A stretch of DNA of 64,000 bases from JBAZYV01 sp041658345 (GTDB lineage: Bacteria; Patescibacteriota; Gracilibacteria; UBA1369; 2-02-FULL-48-14): NCBI GenBank assembly GCA_041658345.1, contig JBBAAK010000002.1, positions 1 through 64,000 of the forward strand, read 5' to 3'. The translations under genes were made by a program, and so were the position numbers. Under the pieces are notes generated by a model. The model was not told where the DNA came from. It ran no database searches and worked only from the letters and a program-made list of their open reading frames with translations. Shown here piece by piece: positions 22,818 through 31,096 of this stretch; position 1 is the stretch's first letter, and every line of letters starts with the position of its first letter.

Positions 22818-25411
22818 TGTATCGCGTTTAAAGAGTTTCTGTTTTTATATACTTTCCAAATTTCCAGTATTAAAATTGTGGCTCCACTCATGCTCAAAAT
22901 TAATGACCAATCGGCAAAACTTAGTGGTACGGTTTCCAGTATTTTTTGCAATGGTTTTGTGTAGATCGCCAGAATTTGTATTAAAAAACTAAGTGCAACT
23001 GCTAGCAGTAAAAATTTGTTTTTAAAGAATCCTGTGAAGTAATTTTTGTTGGCAAATCTTACAGAAAAAACAAGTAAAAGTTCAAAGGTTACTACGGTTG
23101 TAAACATTATGGTTCTCATGTGTTCCGCCGAGTAAACGTTCACTGTTTTTAAATAAACCACCATAGACATAACAGATGAAATTACGCCCACAAATAGGCT
23201 TAATTTTATTATTTCTTTCCACACGCTAGAATGTTTTTTGGGGTGCAATGTCATTAAATTTTCTTCTACATTATCCATTCCAAGCGCCAGTGCCGGGAGA
23301 GAGTCTGTGAGTAAATTTATCCATAAAATTTGTAGTGGCAAAAATGGAATTGGGCCTCCGATTAAAAATACACAAGTTACTACAATCACTTCGTCAAAAT
23401 TTGCGCTAAGTAAAAATCGTATGAATTTTTTTATGTTGCTGTATATTGCTCGGCCACTTTTTATGGCCTCAACTATTGTGGCAAAATTATCATCCGTAAG
23501 AATTATGTCGCTAGCCTCTTTTGAAACATCTGTTCCGCTTATTCCCATAGCAATTCCAATATCGGCATTTTTTAATGCCGGTGCATCGTTCACACCGTCG
23601 CCTGTCATTGCCACGGTGTGTCCTTTTTGTTTTAAGGCTTTAAGAATTTTTACTTTATGTGAGGGGCTAACTCTTGCGTATATGCTTATGTTTTCAACAA
23701 TTTTTGCAAGGTCTGCCTGGCTCATTTTTTCGAGTTCTTCGCCAGTTAATATTCTGTCTCCCTTTTTAAATAAACCTATTTCTAATCCTATTGCTTGTGC
23801 AGTTAATGCATGGTCTCCGGTTATCATCACCACTTTTATATGAGCTTGTCTGCAAAGTTCTATAGCAGATTTTACTTCCGGTCTTGGTGGATCGCTCAAG
23901 GCCGTGAGTCCCAAAAAAGTTAGATTTTCCTCTTTTGGCTCTCCGTTTTTTTTGAGTTCTTTATATGCAAGCGCAAGCACTCTATATCCTTTTTTTGCAA
24001 ATTCAGCATTCTTTTTTAGTAATTCTTCTTTCTCTTTTTTGCTTAGATTACAGACTTTAATTACAGAGTCCGGAGCTCCTTTTGTGAAAAGGAAATTACC
24101 ATTTACTGTAGACATTAATTTCCTTTCCGAATCAAAAACCATCTCACTTTTTTTTGCCATTTTTTCTAAGAGTTCTTCTTTCAAAAATCCTCCTTTTTGC
24201 GCCAAAGTTATTAAGGCACCTTCTGTTGGATCGCCAATTATAGTCCAGGCAGATTTTTCTTTTATAAGGCTGGCATTATTACAAAGTGCGCCGGCCGTTA
24301 ATAAAAGTTTTAACTCTTTTGAATCTGCGGTAAAACTTGGGGAGGGGTCGTATCCGGTGCCCTGTATTTCTATTTCTTTTCCATTTATATAGATTCTTTG
24401 CGCGGTCATCATATTTTGGGTGAGCGTACCTGTTTTATCGGTACAAATCACATCTGCTAGGCCTAGCGTTTCTGCGGAGGCCAGTTTACGTACTATAGCG
24501 TTTTTTCCGGCTAAATTTTGTACCCCTATTGCGAGTGTTAGAGTTATTATTGTAGCCAAACCTTCCGGGATAACGCTCACAGCAAGGCTTATACTTAGCA
24601 TGAACATTTGCAGTAGTTTTTCTCCTTTTATAAAGGCAAGTGCAAATAAAAATGCGGTTATAAAAAGCACTATTATTATTAGTATTTTACTCAAGCGGGT
24701 GATGTCTTTTTGCAGAGAGGTTTTTTCTTCAGGCGCCAAATCCAGTAACTTTGTTATTAACCCAAATTCGGTTTTCATTCCCGTTCCTATCACAATGCCA
24801 AGCCCATGCCCGTGGCTGATTACAGTTCCCAAAAAAACAGTGTGCGTTAAATCTCCTATACCACTTACTTTTTTAAGTTCTATTACGTGTTTTTCTACCG
24901 ATTGACTTTCTCCGGTCAGGCTTCCCTCCAAACTTTTTAGTCCAAAAGATTCTATTAGTCTTGCGTCTGCGGGTACGCGCATTCCTTCCTCCAAAATTAT
25001 TATGTCTCCTGGCACAAGTTCATTGGCTTTAATTCTTTGCCCAATTCCGTCACGCAAGACCATTGCATATGGAGCGGTAAGTTTTTTTAGTGCTTTGACT
25101 GCTTTCTCCGCTTTAAATTCCTGCAAAAATCCTATAATCACGTTTAAAATTACTACGGCCAAAATTGCATAGCCGTCTAAATTTTCGCCAACTGCAAAGC
25201 TAATTATTGTTGCAAGACCTAAAATTAAAGTCATTAAGTTTGCAAATTGTCCTAATAATATGTGATACCACTTGGTTGGGTCTTTTTCTTTAAGTTGATT
25301 TGGCCCGTATTTTGCAAGTCTTTTAAGCGCTTCTTTTGTAGAAAGACCCTCCTTACCGGAGTTTAATTCTTTAAAAATTGTATTTAGCGGGAGGAGTGAG
25401 AGGTCGTTCAT
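22814..25411 (-). CDS. P-type calcium-transporting ATPase
   Basis: The 865-residue P2-type cation pump has an N-terminal cation ATPase domain, LTGES at about 165-169 in the actuator, the phosphorylated Asp at about 325 in ICTDKTGTLT, TGDHALTAQAIG, and the hinge MTGDGVNDAPALK. Membrane helix 4 has VIPEGL and helix 6 has INLLTDSLPALALG, keeping the Asn and Asp calcium ligands of SERCA-like pumps. The SERCA PEGLP is PEGLA here, a variation also seen in related pumps. It probably exports Ca2+. It overlaps trmD by 4 bases and DUF167 by 4. Confidence 0.92.
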   Translation of the reverse strand: MNDLSLLPLNTIFKELNSGKEGLSTKEALKRLAKYGPNQLKEKDPTKWYHILLGQFANLMTLILGLATIISFAVGENLDGYAILAVVILNVIIGFLQEFKAEKAVKALKKLTAPYAMVLRDGIGQRIKANELVPGDIIILEEGMRVPADARLIESFGLKSLEGSLTGESQSVEKHVIELKKVSGIGDLTHTVFLGTVISHGHGLGIVIGTGMKTEFGLITKLLDLAPEEKTSLQKDITRLSKILIIIVLFITAFLFALAFIKGEKLLQMFMLSISLAVSVIPEGLATIITLTLAIGVQNLAGKNAIVRKLASAETLGLADVICTDKTGTLTQNMMTAQRIYINGKEIEIQGTGYDPSPSFTADSKELKLLLTAGALCNNASLIKEKSAWTIIGDPTEGALITLAQKGGFLKEELLEKMAKKSEMVFDSERKLMSTVNGNFLFTKGAPDSVIKVCNLSKKEKEELLKKNAEFAKKGYRVLALAYKELKKNGEPKEENLTFLGLTALSDPPRPEVKSAIELCRQAHIKVVMITGDHALTAQAIGLEIGLFKKGDRILTGEELEKMSQADLAKIVENISIYARVSPSHKVKILKALKQKGHTVAMTGDGVNDAPALKNADIGIAMGISGTDVSKEASDIILTDDNFATIVEAIKSGRAIYSNIKKFIRFLLSANFDEVIVVTCVFLIGGPIPFLPLQILWINLLTDSLPALALGMDNVEENLMTLHPKKHSSVWKEIIKLSLFVGVISSVMSMVVYLKTVNVYSAEHMRTIMFTTVVTFELLLVFSVRFANKNYFTGFFKNKFLLLAVALSFLIQILAIYTKPLQKILETVPLSFADWSLILSMSGATILILEIWKVYKNRNSLNAIQ

Positions 25412-26064
25412 TTTTGTGGATTTCTACGATTTTCCATGCGCCAAGCTTTAATCTTCGCATGGTCTCCGGAGAGTAGAATGCCAGGTACACTCTTTTTTTT
25501 GAATAGCTCCGGTTTTGTATAGTGTGGATATTCTATCATCCCCTCCAAAGTATCACTAAAAGATTCTTCTTTTGCACTTTCTTTTCCACCGAGCACGCCG
25601 GGGATTAGTCTTGCGACTGCGTCCACTATGCAAAGTGCTGGTAATTCACCACCTGTCAAAACAAATTCTCCAAGTGAAATTTCTTCATCAATCAATAAAT
25701 CAATAATGCGTTGGTCAATGCCTTCATAACGGCCACAAAGCAATATGACCCCCTTCTTTTTTGATAAAGATTCCGCTTTTTTTTGATTAAAGGTTTTGCC
25801 GGCCGGACTCATGTAAATTACAGGTCCTTTATTTAGCTTTTTAACGGCCTTTATGGCGTCGTAAAGCGCTTGGCATGCCATAACCATTCCATCGCCACCT
25901 CCGTAAGGCGTATCATCCACTTTTTTATGCTTATCTTTGCTAAAATCTCTAATATTATGAACGTGTACGGAGATTTTTTTGCTTTTGATTGCACGTGCAA
26001 GAATCGAATCTTCAAAATAGGGAAGGACTAGGCTTGGGAAGAGGGTTAGAATGTCAAAACGCAT
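25408..26064 (-). CDS. trmD: tRNA (guanine-N1)-methyltransferase
   Basis: The 218-residue SPOUT enzyme methylates G37 of tRNAs, which prevents frameshifting. PYGGGDGMVM, LLCGRYEGIDQR (trefoil knot, SAM binding), LTGGELPAL and LLSGDHAKIKAWR are all conserved. I chose 26064 (MRFDILTLFP) because TrmD proteins start that way; the frame is open to 26088, which would overlap the upstream gene's stop at 26075. It ends with a 4-base overlap with the ATPase gene. The usual neighbours rimM and rplS are absent. Confidence 0.95.
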   Translation of the reverse strand: MRFDILTLFPSLVLPYFEDSILARAIKSKKISVHVHNIRDFSKDKHKKVDDTPYGGGDGMVMACQALYDAIKAVKKLNKGPVIYMSPAGKTFNQKKAESLSKKKGVILLCGRYEGIDQRIIDLLIDEEISLGEFVLTGGELPALCIVDAVARLIPGVLGGKESAKEESFSDTLEGMIEYPHYTKPELFKKKSVPGILLSGDHAKIKAWRMENRRNPQK

Positions 26065-26074
26065 GAGATAATTA

Positions 26075-26950
26075 TTATTCTTCTTCATAATAATACGAAT
26101 AGTCGATTCCCTTCATGAATATTTCACGACTGTTGATCTTATTAGTCAGGGCATTTTTGAGCAGATTTTTTATGCCACTACTATTTGCTGGGCTTTTTGT
26201 CATGGCCTTCATATAATCGGTTTTTCCGATTTTACTCCAATCAACACACTTTTTCATGCGTTTTTTTAGTATCAAATCGAGCCAAATGCGTGTGCTTCTC
26301 CCGTTTCCTTCCATAAATGGGTGAGCAATGTTCATTTCTATATATTTATCCACAATTTGCTCAAAGGTATCTTCGGGCATTTTTTCAATCTGCTGAAGAG
26401 TATTATCTAAATACTGCGTCATGGCGAACTGAAACCCGCTTTTGGAAATATTTTTCTTCCTGATTTGCCCCGCAAAGTCATACAGGCCACCAAACAAATA
26501 AGCATGAATTTGTTGCAATCCCTTGGTGGCGCCGACTTCGATTTCATCAATTAAATTACTTTCAAAAAGCGCATAGGCCTTTTTCTTACTTTGCCCATCG
26601 ATAGTATTATCGCTATATAAAAACCAATCTAAAAATTTCATTGCCCTGTTATTTGGGAAATGTTTTGCCAAAGCAATAATTCCATTACTATCTAACGTAT
26701 CGGTTTGATATTTTTTACTGTCAGCTGCAATTAATTTCAGTTTGTGAGTGTGACTCACGAACTGAATATTTTCCTTAATCAATTTACGTTTAAGCCAACG
26801 CCAATAGTTTCCAGCTTTAATGTAATCAATTTCCTGATTTAAAATACCAACAATATCCACAACCGAAAACCACCATTTGGCATTTTCTTCGTCCCAAACA
26901 GCACGAACCTCCCGATCATCAAAAAAACGGATTGAAATTCTATGATTCAT
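26075..26950 (-). CDS. Fic AMP-transferase with BRO-N-like N-terminus
   Basis: The 291-residue protein joins two domains. Residues 1-110 resemble the BRO-N/antirepressor fold (VRAVWDEENAKWWFSVVDIVG, then a YWRWLKRKL stretch). Residues 120-291 are a Fic domain with the active-site loop HPFMEGNGR at 210-218, which transfers AMP to target hydroxyls. The C-terminal helix SYYYEE at 285-290 matches the (S/T)xxxE(G/N) inhibitory motif in the position of class III Fic proteins such as N. meningitidis Fic, except that the last residue is Glu. So it is probably self-inhibited. It lies directly upstream of trmD, whose translation starts around its stop codon. Confidence 0.88.
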   Translation of the reverse strand: MNHRISIRFFDDREVRAVWDEENAKWWFSVVDIVGILNQEIDYIKAGNYWRWLKRKLIKENIQFVSHTHKLKLIAADSKKYQTDTLDSNGIIALAKHFPNNRAMKFLDWFLYSDNTIDGQSKKKAYALFESNLIDEIEVGATKGLQQIHAYLFGGLYDFAGQIRKKNISKSGFQFAMTQYLDNTLQQIEKMPEDTFEQIVDKYIEMNIAHPFMEGNGRSTRIWLDLILKKRMKKCVDWSKIGKTDYMKAMTKSPANSSGIKNLLKNALTNKINSREIFMKGIDYSYYYEEE

Positions 26951-27109
26951 ACGACCTACAGGTTAAGAGCTTGTTCCTATTGTATTCGTTTTCTCTCTAT
27001 AAAAAAAGAATATTTCGGCTAACGTTTATGTATAGGCGACCTTCTAAACTCAATAATTTTCTTAACAGCAAGAAATACAAAAGCAATGTTTAGAGGAGCG
27101 AGCGTTAAA

Positions 27110-27331
27110 TCAATCCTTTTTTAGGTCTTCTTTTTCAAATCCTGCCATTTTGAGTATGGATAATAGTGTGCCCTTTGGTATGTCGTTTGTGTGTATGGGT
27201 ACAATTACGCGCTTTTTACTCTCATTATTGATTAAAACCATGTGGCTTCCAGACTGCCTGTCGGTAATGAATCCTTGTTTTTTAAGAAAAGAGACGAGTT
27301 TCTTTGGCGTAATAACCGGTAACTTAGGCAT
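27110..27331 (-). CDS. hicA: HicA-type mRNA interferase toxin
   Basis: The 73-residue protein matches the HicA/YcfA family, double-stranded-RNA-binding-fold toxins that cleave mRNA. GFITDRQSGSHMVLIN contains the catalytic His in the G-S-H motif, and VPIHTNDIPKGTLLSILKMAGF is the typical C-terminal half. It overlaps the antitoxin gene by 8 bases. The antitoxin comes first here; both orders occur among hic loci. Confidence 0.9.
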   Translation of the reverse strand: MPKLPVITPKKLVSFLKKQGFITDRQSGSHMVLINNESKKRVIVPIHTNDIPKGTLLSILKMAGFEKEDLKKD

Positions 27332-27584
27332 ATAATGTTTTTTTTCTTTCTGGGATGTTTAATTGTAATGTTGTGATGAACATTTCTCCATCACTAGGTA
27401 TGTTTTCGCCATTTTCTTCTAGGCTTTCTATGTACAGAGAGATAGCGTCTTCCGCCATTTCTTTTGCTTCTTCGATTGTTTTTCCGTATGTAATACAACC
27501 TGGCAGTGATGGTACCATTGCTGTATATCCACCTTCAGGTTCTTCTTTTAAAATGATGTTGTAACTAAGTAGTATTTTTTTCAT
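27324..27584 (-). CDS. hicB: HicB-type antitoxin
   Basis: The 86-residue protein is of the HicB family: EEPEGGYTAMVPSLPGCITYGKTIEEAKEMAEDAISLYIESL is the standard partial-RNase-H-like fold that covers HicA. The C-terminus is short with no clear DNA-binding domain, unlike longer HicB proteins, so DNA binding may need oligomers. A perfect palindrome sits in its promoter. It is 9 bases after the kinase gene. Confidence 0.9.
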   Translation of the reverse strand: MKKILLSYNIILKEEPEGGYTAMVPSLPGCITYGKTIEEAKEMAEDAISLYIESLEENGENIPSDGEMFITTLQLNIPERKKTLYA

Positions 27585-27590
27585 AACTGT

Positions 27591-27619
27591 ATTTTATACA
27601 ATTTTTGTATTGGAGACAA
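27591..27619 (-). promoter_or_regulatory. hicBA promoter with palindromic operator
   Basis: On the minus strand TTGTCT (27614-27619), 17-bp spacer, TAAAAT (27591-27596) lies at the 3' end of the kinase gene. A perfect inverted repeat ATACAA TTT TTGTAT (27596-27610) fills the spacer, the expected place for antitoxin-mediated repression. Confidence 0.55.
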
Positions 27620-28121
27620 TGGTTATGGGTGGCGGTAAATCAGAAAGTATAGCCTTTAATTCATCCTCAATACTTCCTGTAACATCAATGTTTTTGCCAT
27701 AATCGAACCGAGAAACGAGCGAATGAACAGCACACGCGGCACCTTCGCCATGAGTTTTGTTGCGCTCACTATCTCTTTTGATACAAAGTTCCAATGGTGC
27801 TTTTAGTGTAAAAACATAGTGCGGGAAGGGAAGGTTTTGAGTAAGGTGCTCGATAACTTCTTTGTGATAAAAGCAGGCGTCGAAAATGACTATTTTGCCA
27901 TTTTGTAGTTGTTCTTTAACTTCTGGCAGTACACTTTCGCTTGCTTTTATAAAGTTTTTTGCAGGTATACAGCCTTCTTTTTCATCAACTTTATCTAACT
28001 CAAGATTTTCTAATACCTCATCTATCGCAATAAGTTTAGCACCGAGATTTTTAGTGAGTTTTTCGGATATTGTTGATTTGCCACTACCTAGTGGCCCACG
28101 AATGATAATAAAATAGCTCAT
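27594..28121 (-). CDS. P-loop kinase-like ATPase
   Basis: The 175-residue protein begins with a Walker A, IRGPLGSGKST (about residues 7-17), and has IVIFDACFYH as a Walker-B-like strand and a LID-like RDSERNKTHGEG. It belongs to the AAA_33/zeta-toxin-like/small-molecule kinase group. The substrate is unknown. It is 11 bases after the unknown gene at 28133 and just before hicB, so it may be part of the same accessory block. Confidence 0.75.
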   Translation of the reverse strand: MSYFIIIRGPLGSGKSTISEKLTKNLGAKLIAIDEVLENLELDKVDEKEGCIPAKNFIKASESVLPEVKEQLQNGKIVIFDACFYHKEVIEHLTQNLPFPHYVFTLKAPLELCIKRDSERNKTHGEGAACAVHSLVSRFDYGKNIDVTGSIEDELKAILSDLPPPITIVSNTKIV

Positions 28122-28132
28122 GGAGGGGGTGA

Positions 28133-28951
28133 TTAGGGTTGGCTAACGCGCTTTTGGGTGTTGTGCGCAATTTTCATTAATTCTTTCAAGGTGATTTTTT
28201 TAGTTTTCATTCTACCATCTTTGTAATAGCCAGATATTGGATCATAGGTTTCATTCTTATCCATCAGATTTAAATATTTTTTTGCCCAAACATTAAGCTC
28301 TTCAATAATATCTTTCTCAATGTTTGCTGGGTCAAGCAGGAATTCTGCAAGCGTTTGATTTGGATCTGTTAAAAATTTGGCTTTATTTTTATCCATACAT
28401 TGGAGTCTTTCGAACCGAAATTTAAACTGAGCACCTTCTCTTGAGAATATCGGCGATTCAATGTGATGGAGTAGCGTTCTTATGTCAATGTCGATTTTGA
28501 ACCATTCTTTTTGCCAAATTTTTTCTGAATAATTCTTTCCAAGCAGTTTATCAATTGCCAAGACCTCGTCACGGATGCTGTGTACTGTGTTTAAGTATGC
28601 GGTGAGGTGTGCTAAAAAAATTTGATATGGTTTGTAGCCACATATTTTTTGACGAAGTTTGGCTCTAAGAATTTTTTCCCCTAATTTTTTAACCTCGTTT
28701 GCATGGAACAAAAGTTGTTGGACCCTATTATCCAGTTGAATTAGAATTCTTTGCCTAGATTCTCTTATTCTTTGTTCATCCTCGTTCTTAATATCTTTTG
28801 GTCCTTTAATTAGTCCTTGGGCAAAAAAATAAAAAATCTCCAAAAAAGTTACCTTATTAGGATTTGTAGCAAAACTGTATACGCCGACATTAGGTGTTAC
28901 AATCCACCATTCTTTTCCAGTTTTATCTTTGCCAGTTATAAGTTTACTCAT
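28133..28951 (-). CDS. Unknown protein in the accessory block
   Basis: I do not recognise this 272-residue protein. It is rich in Lys, Gln and Ile, with long predicted helices (about 60-135), and has no signal peptide, membrane segment or nucleotide-binding motif. The start MSKLITGKDKTGKEWWIVTPNVGVY suggests a small beta domain before the helices. It lies between the Abi-alpha-like gene (54 bases upstream) and the kinase gene (11 bases downstream), so it may share a transcript with them. Confidence 0.6.
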   Translation of the reverse strand: MSKLITGKDKTGKEWWIVTPNVGVYSFATNPNKVTFLEIFYFFAQGLIKGPKDIKNEDEQRIRESRQRILIQLDNRVQQLLFHANEVKKLGEKILRAKLRQKICGYKPYQIFLAHLTAYLNTVHSIRDEVLAIDKLLGKNYSEKIWQKEWFKIDIDIRTLLHHIESPIFSREGAQFKFRFERLQCMDKNKAKFLTDPNQTLAEFLLDPANIEKDIIEELNVWAKKYLNLMDKNETYDPISGYYKDGRMKTKKITLKELMKIAHNTQKRVSQP

Positions 28952-29005
28952 AACAGTTTTGCTTTAATTGCGCATTCCACACAACGTGTTGTGAGAAATA
29001 ATCTC

Positions 29006-29707
29006 TCAGTCCTTTTTTATGCAGACTTCAATAAGATTTTTACCTAGTGGAGTCATTGAAACTTCATCAGCACCCTTAAAAATAGTTAACGGCTCACGTC
29101 CCATCATTATTCCGCCTTTTACTATTGCTGGGGCAAGGCATTCTACTCTAAAAAGATTATATATACTGTCTAGATACTCTTCTCTTGAGATATTAAGTGC
29201 ATCGCAAATTCTGTTTTGAGTATATGAATGTCTTATAAAGTTTCCTCTTTCAATCCCATCAGCAATTAATTGGTTATAGAAAAAATCTAGAATTTTCACA
29301 TCAAGGGGCGTGAGCCCTTTAATAATTTCTATATAGGCCATTTTGAAAGAAGCTTTAAAATTTGGATCCATTGCATTGGCCATTAGCCTTATCCACATAT
29401 CCTGTAGTTCGTCATCTTCTTCCAGGCTGGCATTTTCGAGCATTGGAAGAGCAAATTTGGGGGGGATTGTTCTGCCTTCTGAGACGTTGCGTTGTGTCAA
29501 AATTTGTTCTACTTGATCTACCATCCTGATTTGTCTTTGCCATCTAAGGAACTTGAGCTTATCACTTACAATGCCAGTCGCTTGTTCTATTGATTCATTG
29601 AATACTTTGGCAAGAAAACTGAGAATTTTCCCCGTTTCTTCGACTGATTTTGTTCCAAATTTTGAAGCTTCGGCTATTGCTTTTGCTACTTCTTCTGTAT
29701 CAGGCAT
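29006..29707 (-). CDS. Abi-alpha/DUF4393-like protein
   Basis: The 233-residue protein resembles the DUF4393 (Abi-alpha) family. Residues 30-130 show the pattern KVFNESIEQATGIVSDKLKFLRW, PPKFALPMLENASLEEDDELQDMWIRLMANA and an AYIEIIKGLTPLDVKILDF segment. The C-terminal part has a winged-helix-like region (NRICDALNISREEYLDSIYNLFR). Members were named for an abortive-infection link, but the mechanism is unknown. It heads the accessory block of unknown gene, kinase, HicBA and Fic. The assignment rests on motif recall and was not searched. Confidence 0.65.
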   Translation of the reverse strand: MPDTEEVAKAIAEASKFGTKSVEETGKILSFLAKVFNESIEQATGIVSDKLKFLRWQRQIRMVDQVEQILTQRNVSEGRTIPPKFALPMLENASLEEDDELQDMWIRLMANAMDPNFKASFKMAYIEIIKGLTPLDVKILDFFYNQLIADGIERGNFIRHSYTQNRICDALNISREEYLDSIYNLFRVECLAPAIVKGGIMMGREPLTIFKGADEVSMTPLGKNLIEVCIKKD

Positions 29708-29846
29708 AAGTATTAAAGGATTAAAAAATTATTTCTCTTAACTCCTTCTTACCCTCATTCTAACCTTAAAACTGCCCAAGAACAAGTGCGTGTAGGAGTG
29801 TTGTACTACAAAAACTAGGCCTAAAGCCATAAGATACAAATACAAG

Positions 29847-29876
29847 CTCAAAACTAGGACTTTGTCCTGATTTGAG
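29847..29876 (+). repeat. Bulged hairpin repeat, copy 1
   Basis: The outer arms CTCAAAAC/GATTTGAG pair at seven of eight positions (one A-A mismatch). A bulged T follows, then AGGAC/GTCCT and a TTT loop. It shares 29 identical nucleotides with copy 2 on the other side of the gene at 29934. Confidence 0.8.
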
Positions 29877-29908
29877 TGACTAGGCTTTTATTGTAAGTTA
29901 TTCTTAGG

Positions 29909-29914
29909 TATAAT
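29909..29914 (+). promoter_or_regulatory. Consensus -10 box before the 29934 gene
   Basis: TATAAT matches the -10 consensus exactly and ends 20 bases before the ATG at 29934. The nearest -35-like hexamer (TTGTAA, 29891-29896) is too close. Confidence 0.45.
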
Positions 29915-29933
29915 TCATCCTTAAATTCATTTT

Positions 29934-31016
29934 ATGAACAAGCTTGAGGATGGAAATTATGTTGAAGAACAAGGTTTGTTAGTTCCAAAACGGTTTGCGG
30001 GTTTAGAGGAGGCACTGGTTGGGCCATTTGTGATTAGAAGCGAGCATCCTGTAGAAGAGGGGATATCGGATCTTTTGATGAGTAGTATATGTAAAAGTTC
30101 TAATGCTATTGCTTTTAAAAAAAAGATAATGCAAACGGCTGGTCAAGAGGGTGTTGAAGTGGACTTAACCAATCAATCGCAAGATAGGATAAGTAGATAT
30201 TGCTCTTTAATGGGCATGGATGAAGCGCAGTTTAAAGCACAAATTTCTTATAGTTATTGGCAATATATTCCTGGAATTAACTGTACAGTCGTAGCCGATA
30301 ATGTCGTTTGTGGACGTCATCATGTTTTTTCAAGTGGGAAGGGCGTAGGCGTCGTAGACTATTTAGTTATTGAAAATGGTGTGGCCAAAAGCAACTGTGA
30401 TGGTTTAACAGGGGCGCGATTAAAGGCTGTGGCACCTTGTCTTGTAGAGTTCTATGAATCAATCAGAAAACTATTTGACCCTCATCATTGTCCTATTGTT
30501 GAAATTCAATCTGGAGAAGATGGTAAAAATTATTTTTTGCAACGTCACATTGGGCGAGATTTAGAATCGGGTAGTTTCGAAATACCTTCAGATAGAAAGG
30601 CCAAAGATGGAGAAATTGAAGCTACATTAGTCAGAGGTGCTACACCTAAAGATGGTATTATTGTTGATGCAACGTTTTCCTATCCGATGGGTGATAATGG
30701 TCTTATTAGGTCTCTTCCTGGAGAAGAAGATGCATCTTTCCACTGTTCTGCAGTTGAGTTTATTTTTAATGAAATTATGTTGAGGCGTAGGCGGTTCCAA
30801 TTAATATGTAAAGATCTTGAGTGTGGGCACCTTGGGGTGTCGGAGTTGTTTAAGCCTGAGATTAGTCTTGTTGTGCCGTTCAATAGATTTGGCTTGAGCG
30901 AAAAAAGACTTGATGACGGCTATTTGAAGGCACAACAAAGCGGGAAGCCTTTTAGCATTCCAATGTTTGTACTTTCGGATGGTAGGAGAGGGTTCGTAAA
31001 AGTGCTTCCGGAGTAG
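29934..31016 (+). CDS. Unknown protein with weak PEP-synthase-like segments
   Basis: The 360-residue protein is not one I recognise with confidence. Two stretches recall the nucleotide-binding domain of phosphoenolpyruvate synthase/PPDK: GPFVIRSEHPVEEGISD (compare the family's FxVRSS...ED) and PIVEIQSGEDGKNYFLQRHIG (compare VEFA.D..G.LYILQAR). The spacing is shorter than in that family, and the remaining domains are absent. It has no signal peptide. It stands alone on the plus strand between minus-strand genes and is bracketed by direct repeats carrying the bulged hairpin, so it may be a transferred cassette. Confidence 0.55.
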   Translation: MNKLEDGNYVEEQGLLVPKRFAGLEEALVGPFVIRSEHPVEEGISDLLMSSICKSSNAIAFKKKIMQTAGQEGVEVDLTNQSQDRISRYCSLMGMDEAQFKAQISYSYWQYIPGINCTVVADNVVCGRHHVFSSGKGVGVVDYLVIENGVAKSNCDGLTGARLKAVAPCLVEFYESIRKLFDPHHCPIVEIQSGEDGKNYFLQRHIGRDLESGSFEIPSDRKAKDGEIEATLVRGATPKDGIIVDATFSYPMGDNGLIRSLPGEEDASFHCSAVEFIFNEIMLRRRRFQLICKDLECGHLGVSELFKPEISLVVPFNRFGLSEKRLDDGYLKAQQSGKPFSIPMFVLSDGRRGFVKVLPE

Positions 31017-31027
31017 GCAAACACAAG

Positions 31028-31057
31028 CTCAAAACTAGGACTTTGTCCTGAAATACA
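31028..31057 (+). repeat. Bulged hairpin repeat, copy 2 (outer stem lost)
   Basis: The 5' arm, bulged T, inner stem AGGAC/GTCCT and TTT loop are identical to copy 1, but the 3' outer arm (GAAATACA) no longer pairs. It follows the 29934 gene by 11 bases and lies in tandem with copy 3. Confidence 0.75.
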
Positions 31058-31066
31058 AAATGCACT

Positions 31067-31096
31067 TTCGAAACTGGGATTTTATCCCGTTTCGAA
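31067..31096 (+). repeat. Bulged hairpin repeat, copy 3 (covariant)
   Basis: TTCGAAAC, bulged T, GGGAT, TTT, ATCCC, GTTTCGAA. Both stems are perfect although the inner stem differs from the other copies (GGGAT/ATCCC instead of AGGAC/GTCCT), a compensatory change. It directly abuts the rpsI stop codon. Confidence 0.85.

Noticed and set aside
22814..25411. Long plus-strand open frames opposite the P-type ATPase and rpoB/rpoC
   Set aside because: They mirror the codon pattern of the minus-strand genes and show no recognisable protein motif.
29761..29846. Additional hairpin copies at AAAACTAGGCCTAAAGCC and ACTAGGCTTTTA
   Set aside because: They share the CTAGG core but form only three or four pairs, so they are at most decayed copies.
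742..31016. Possible UGA recoding to glycine, as in Gracilibacteria
   Set aside because: pyrC and rpmJ end properly at TGA, and the proteins are full length without needing internal TGA read as Gly.
29842..31096. Hairpin repeats as integron attC sites
   Set aside because: They have a bulged stem, but the arms do not fit the RYYYAAC/GTTRRRY boxes, and no integrase gene is in the window. A different kind of repeat is more likely.
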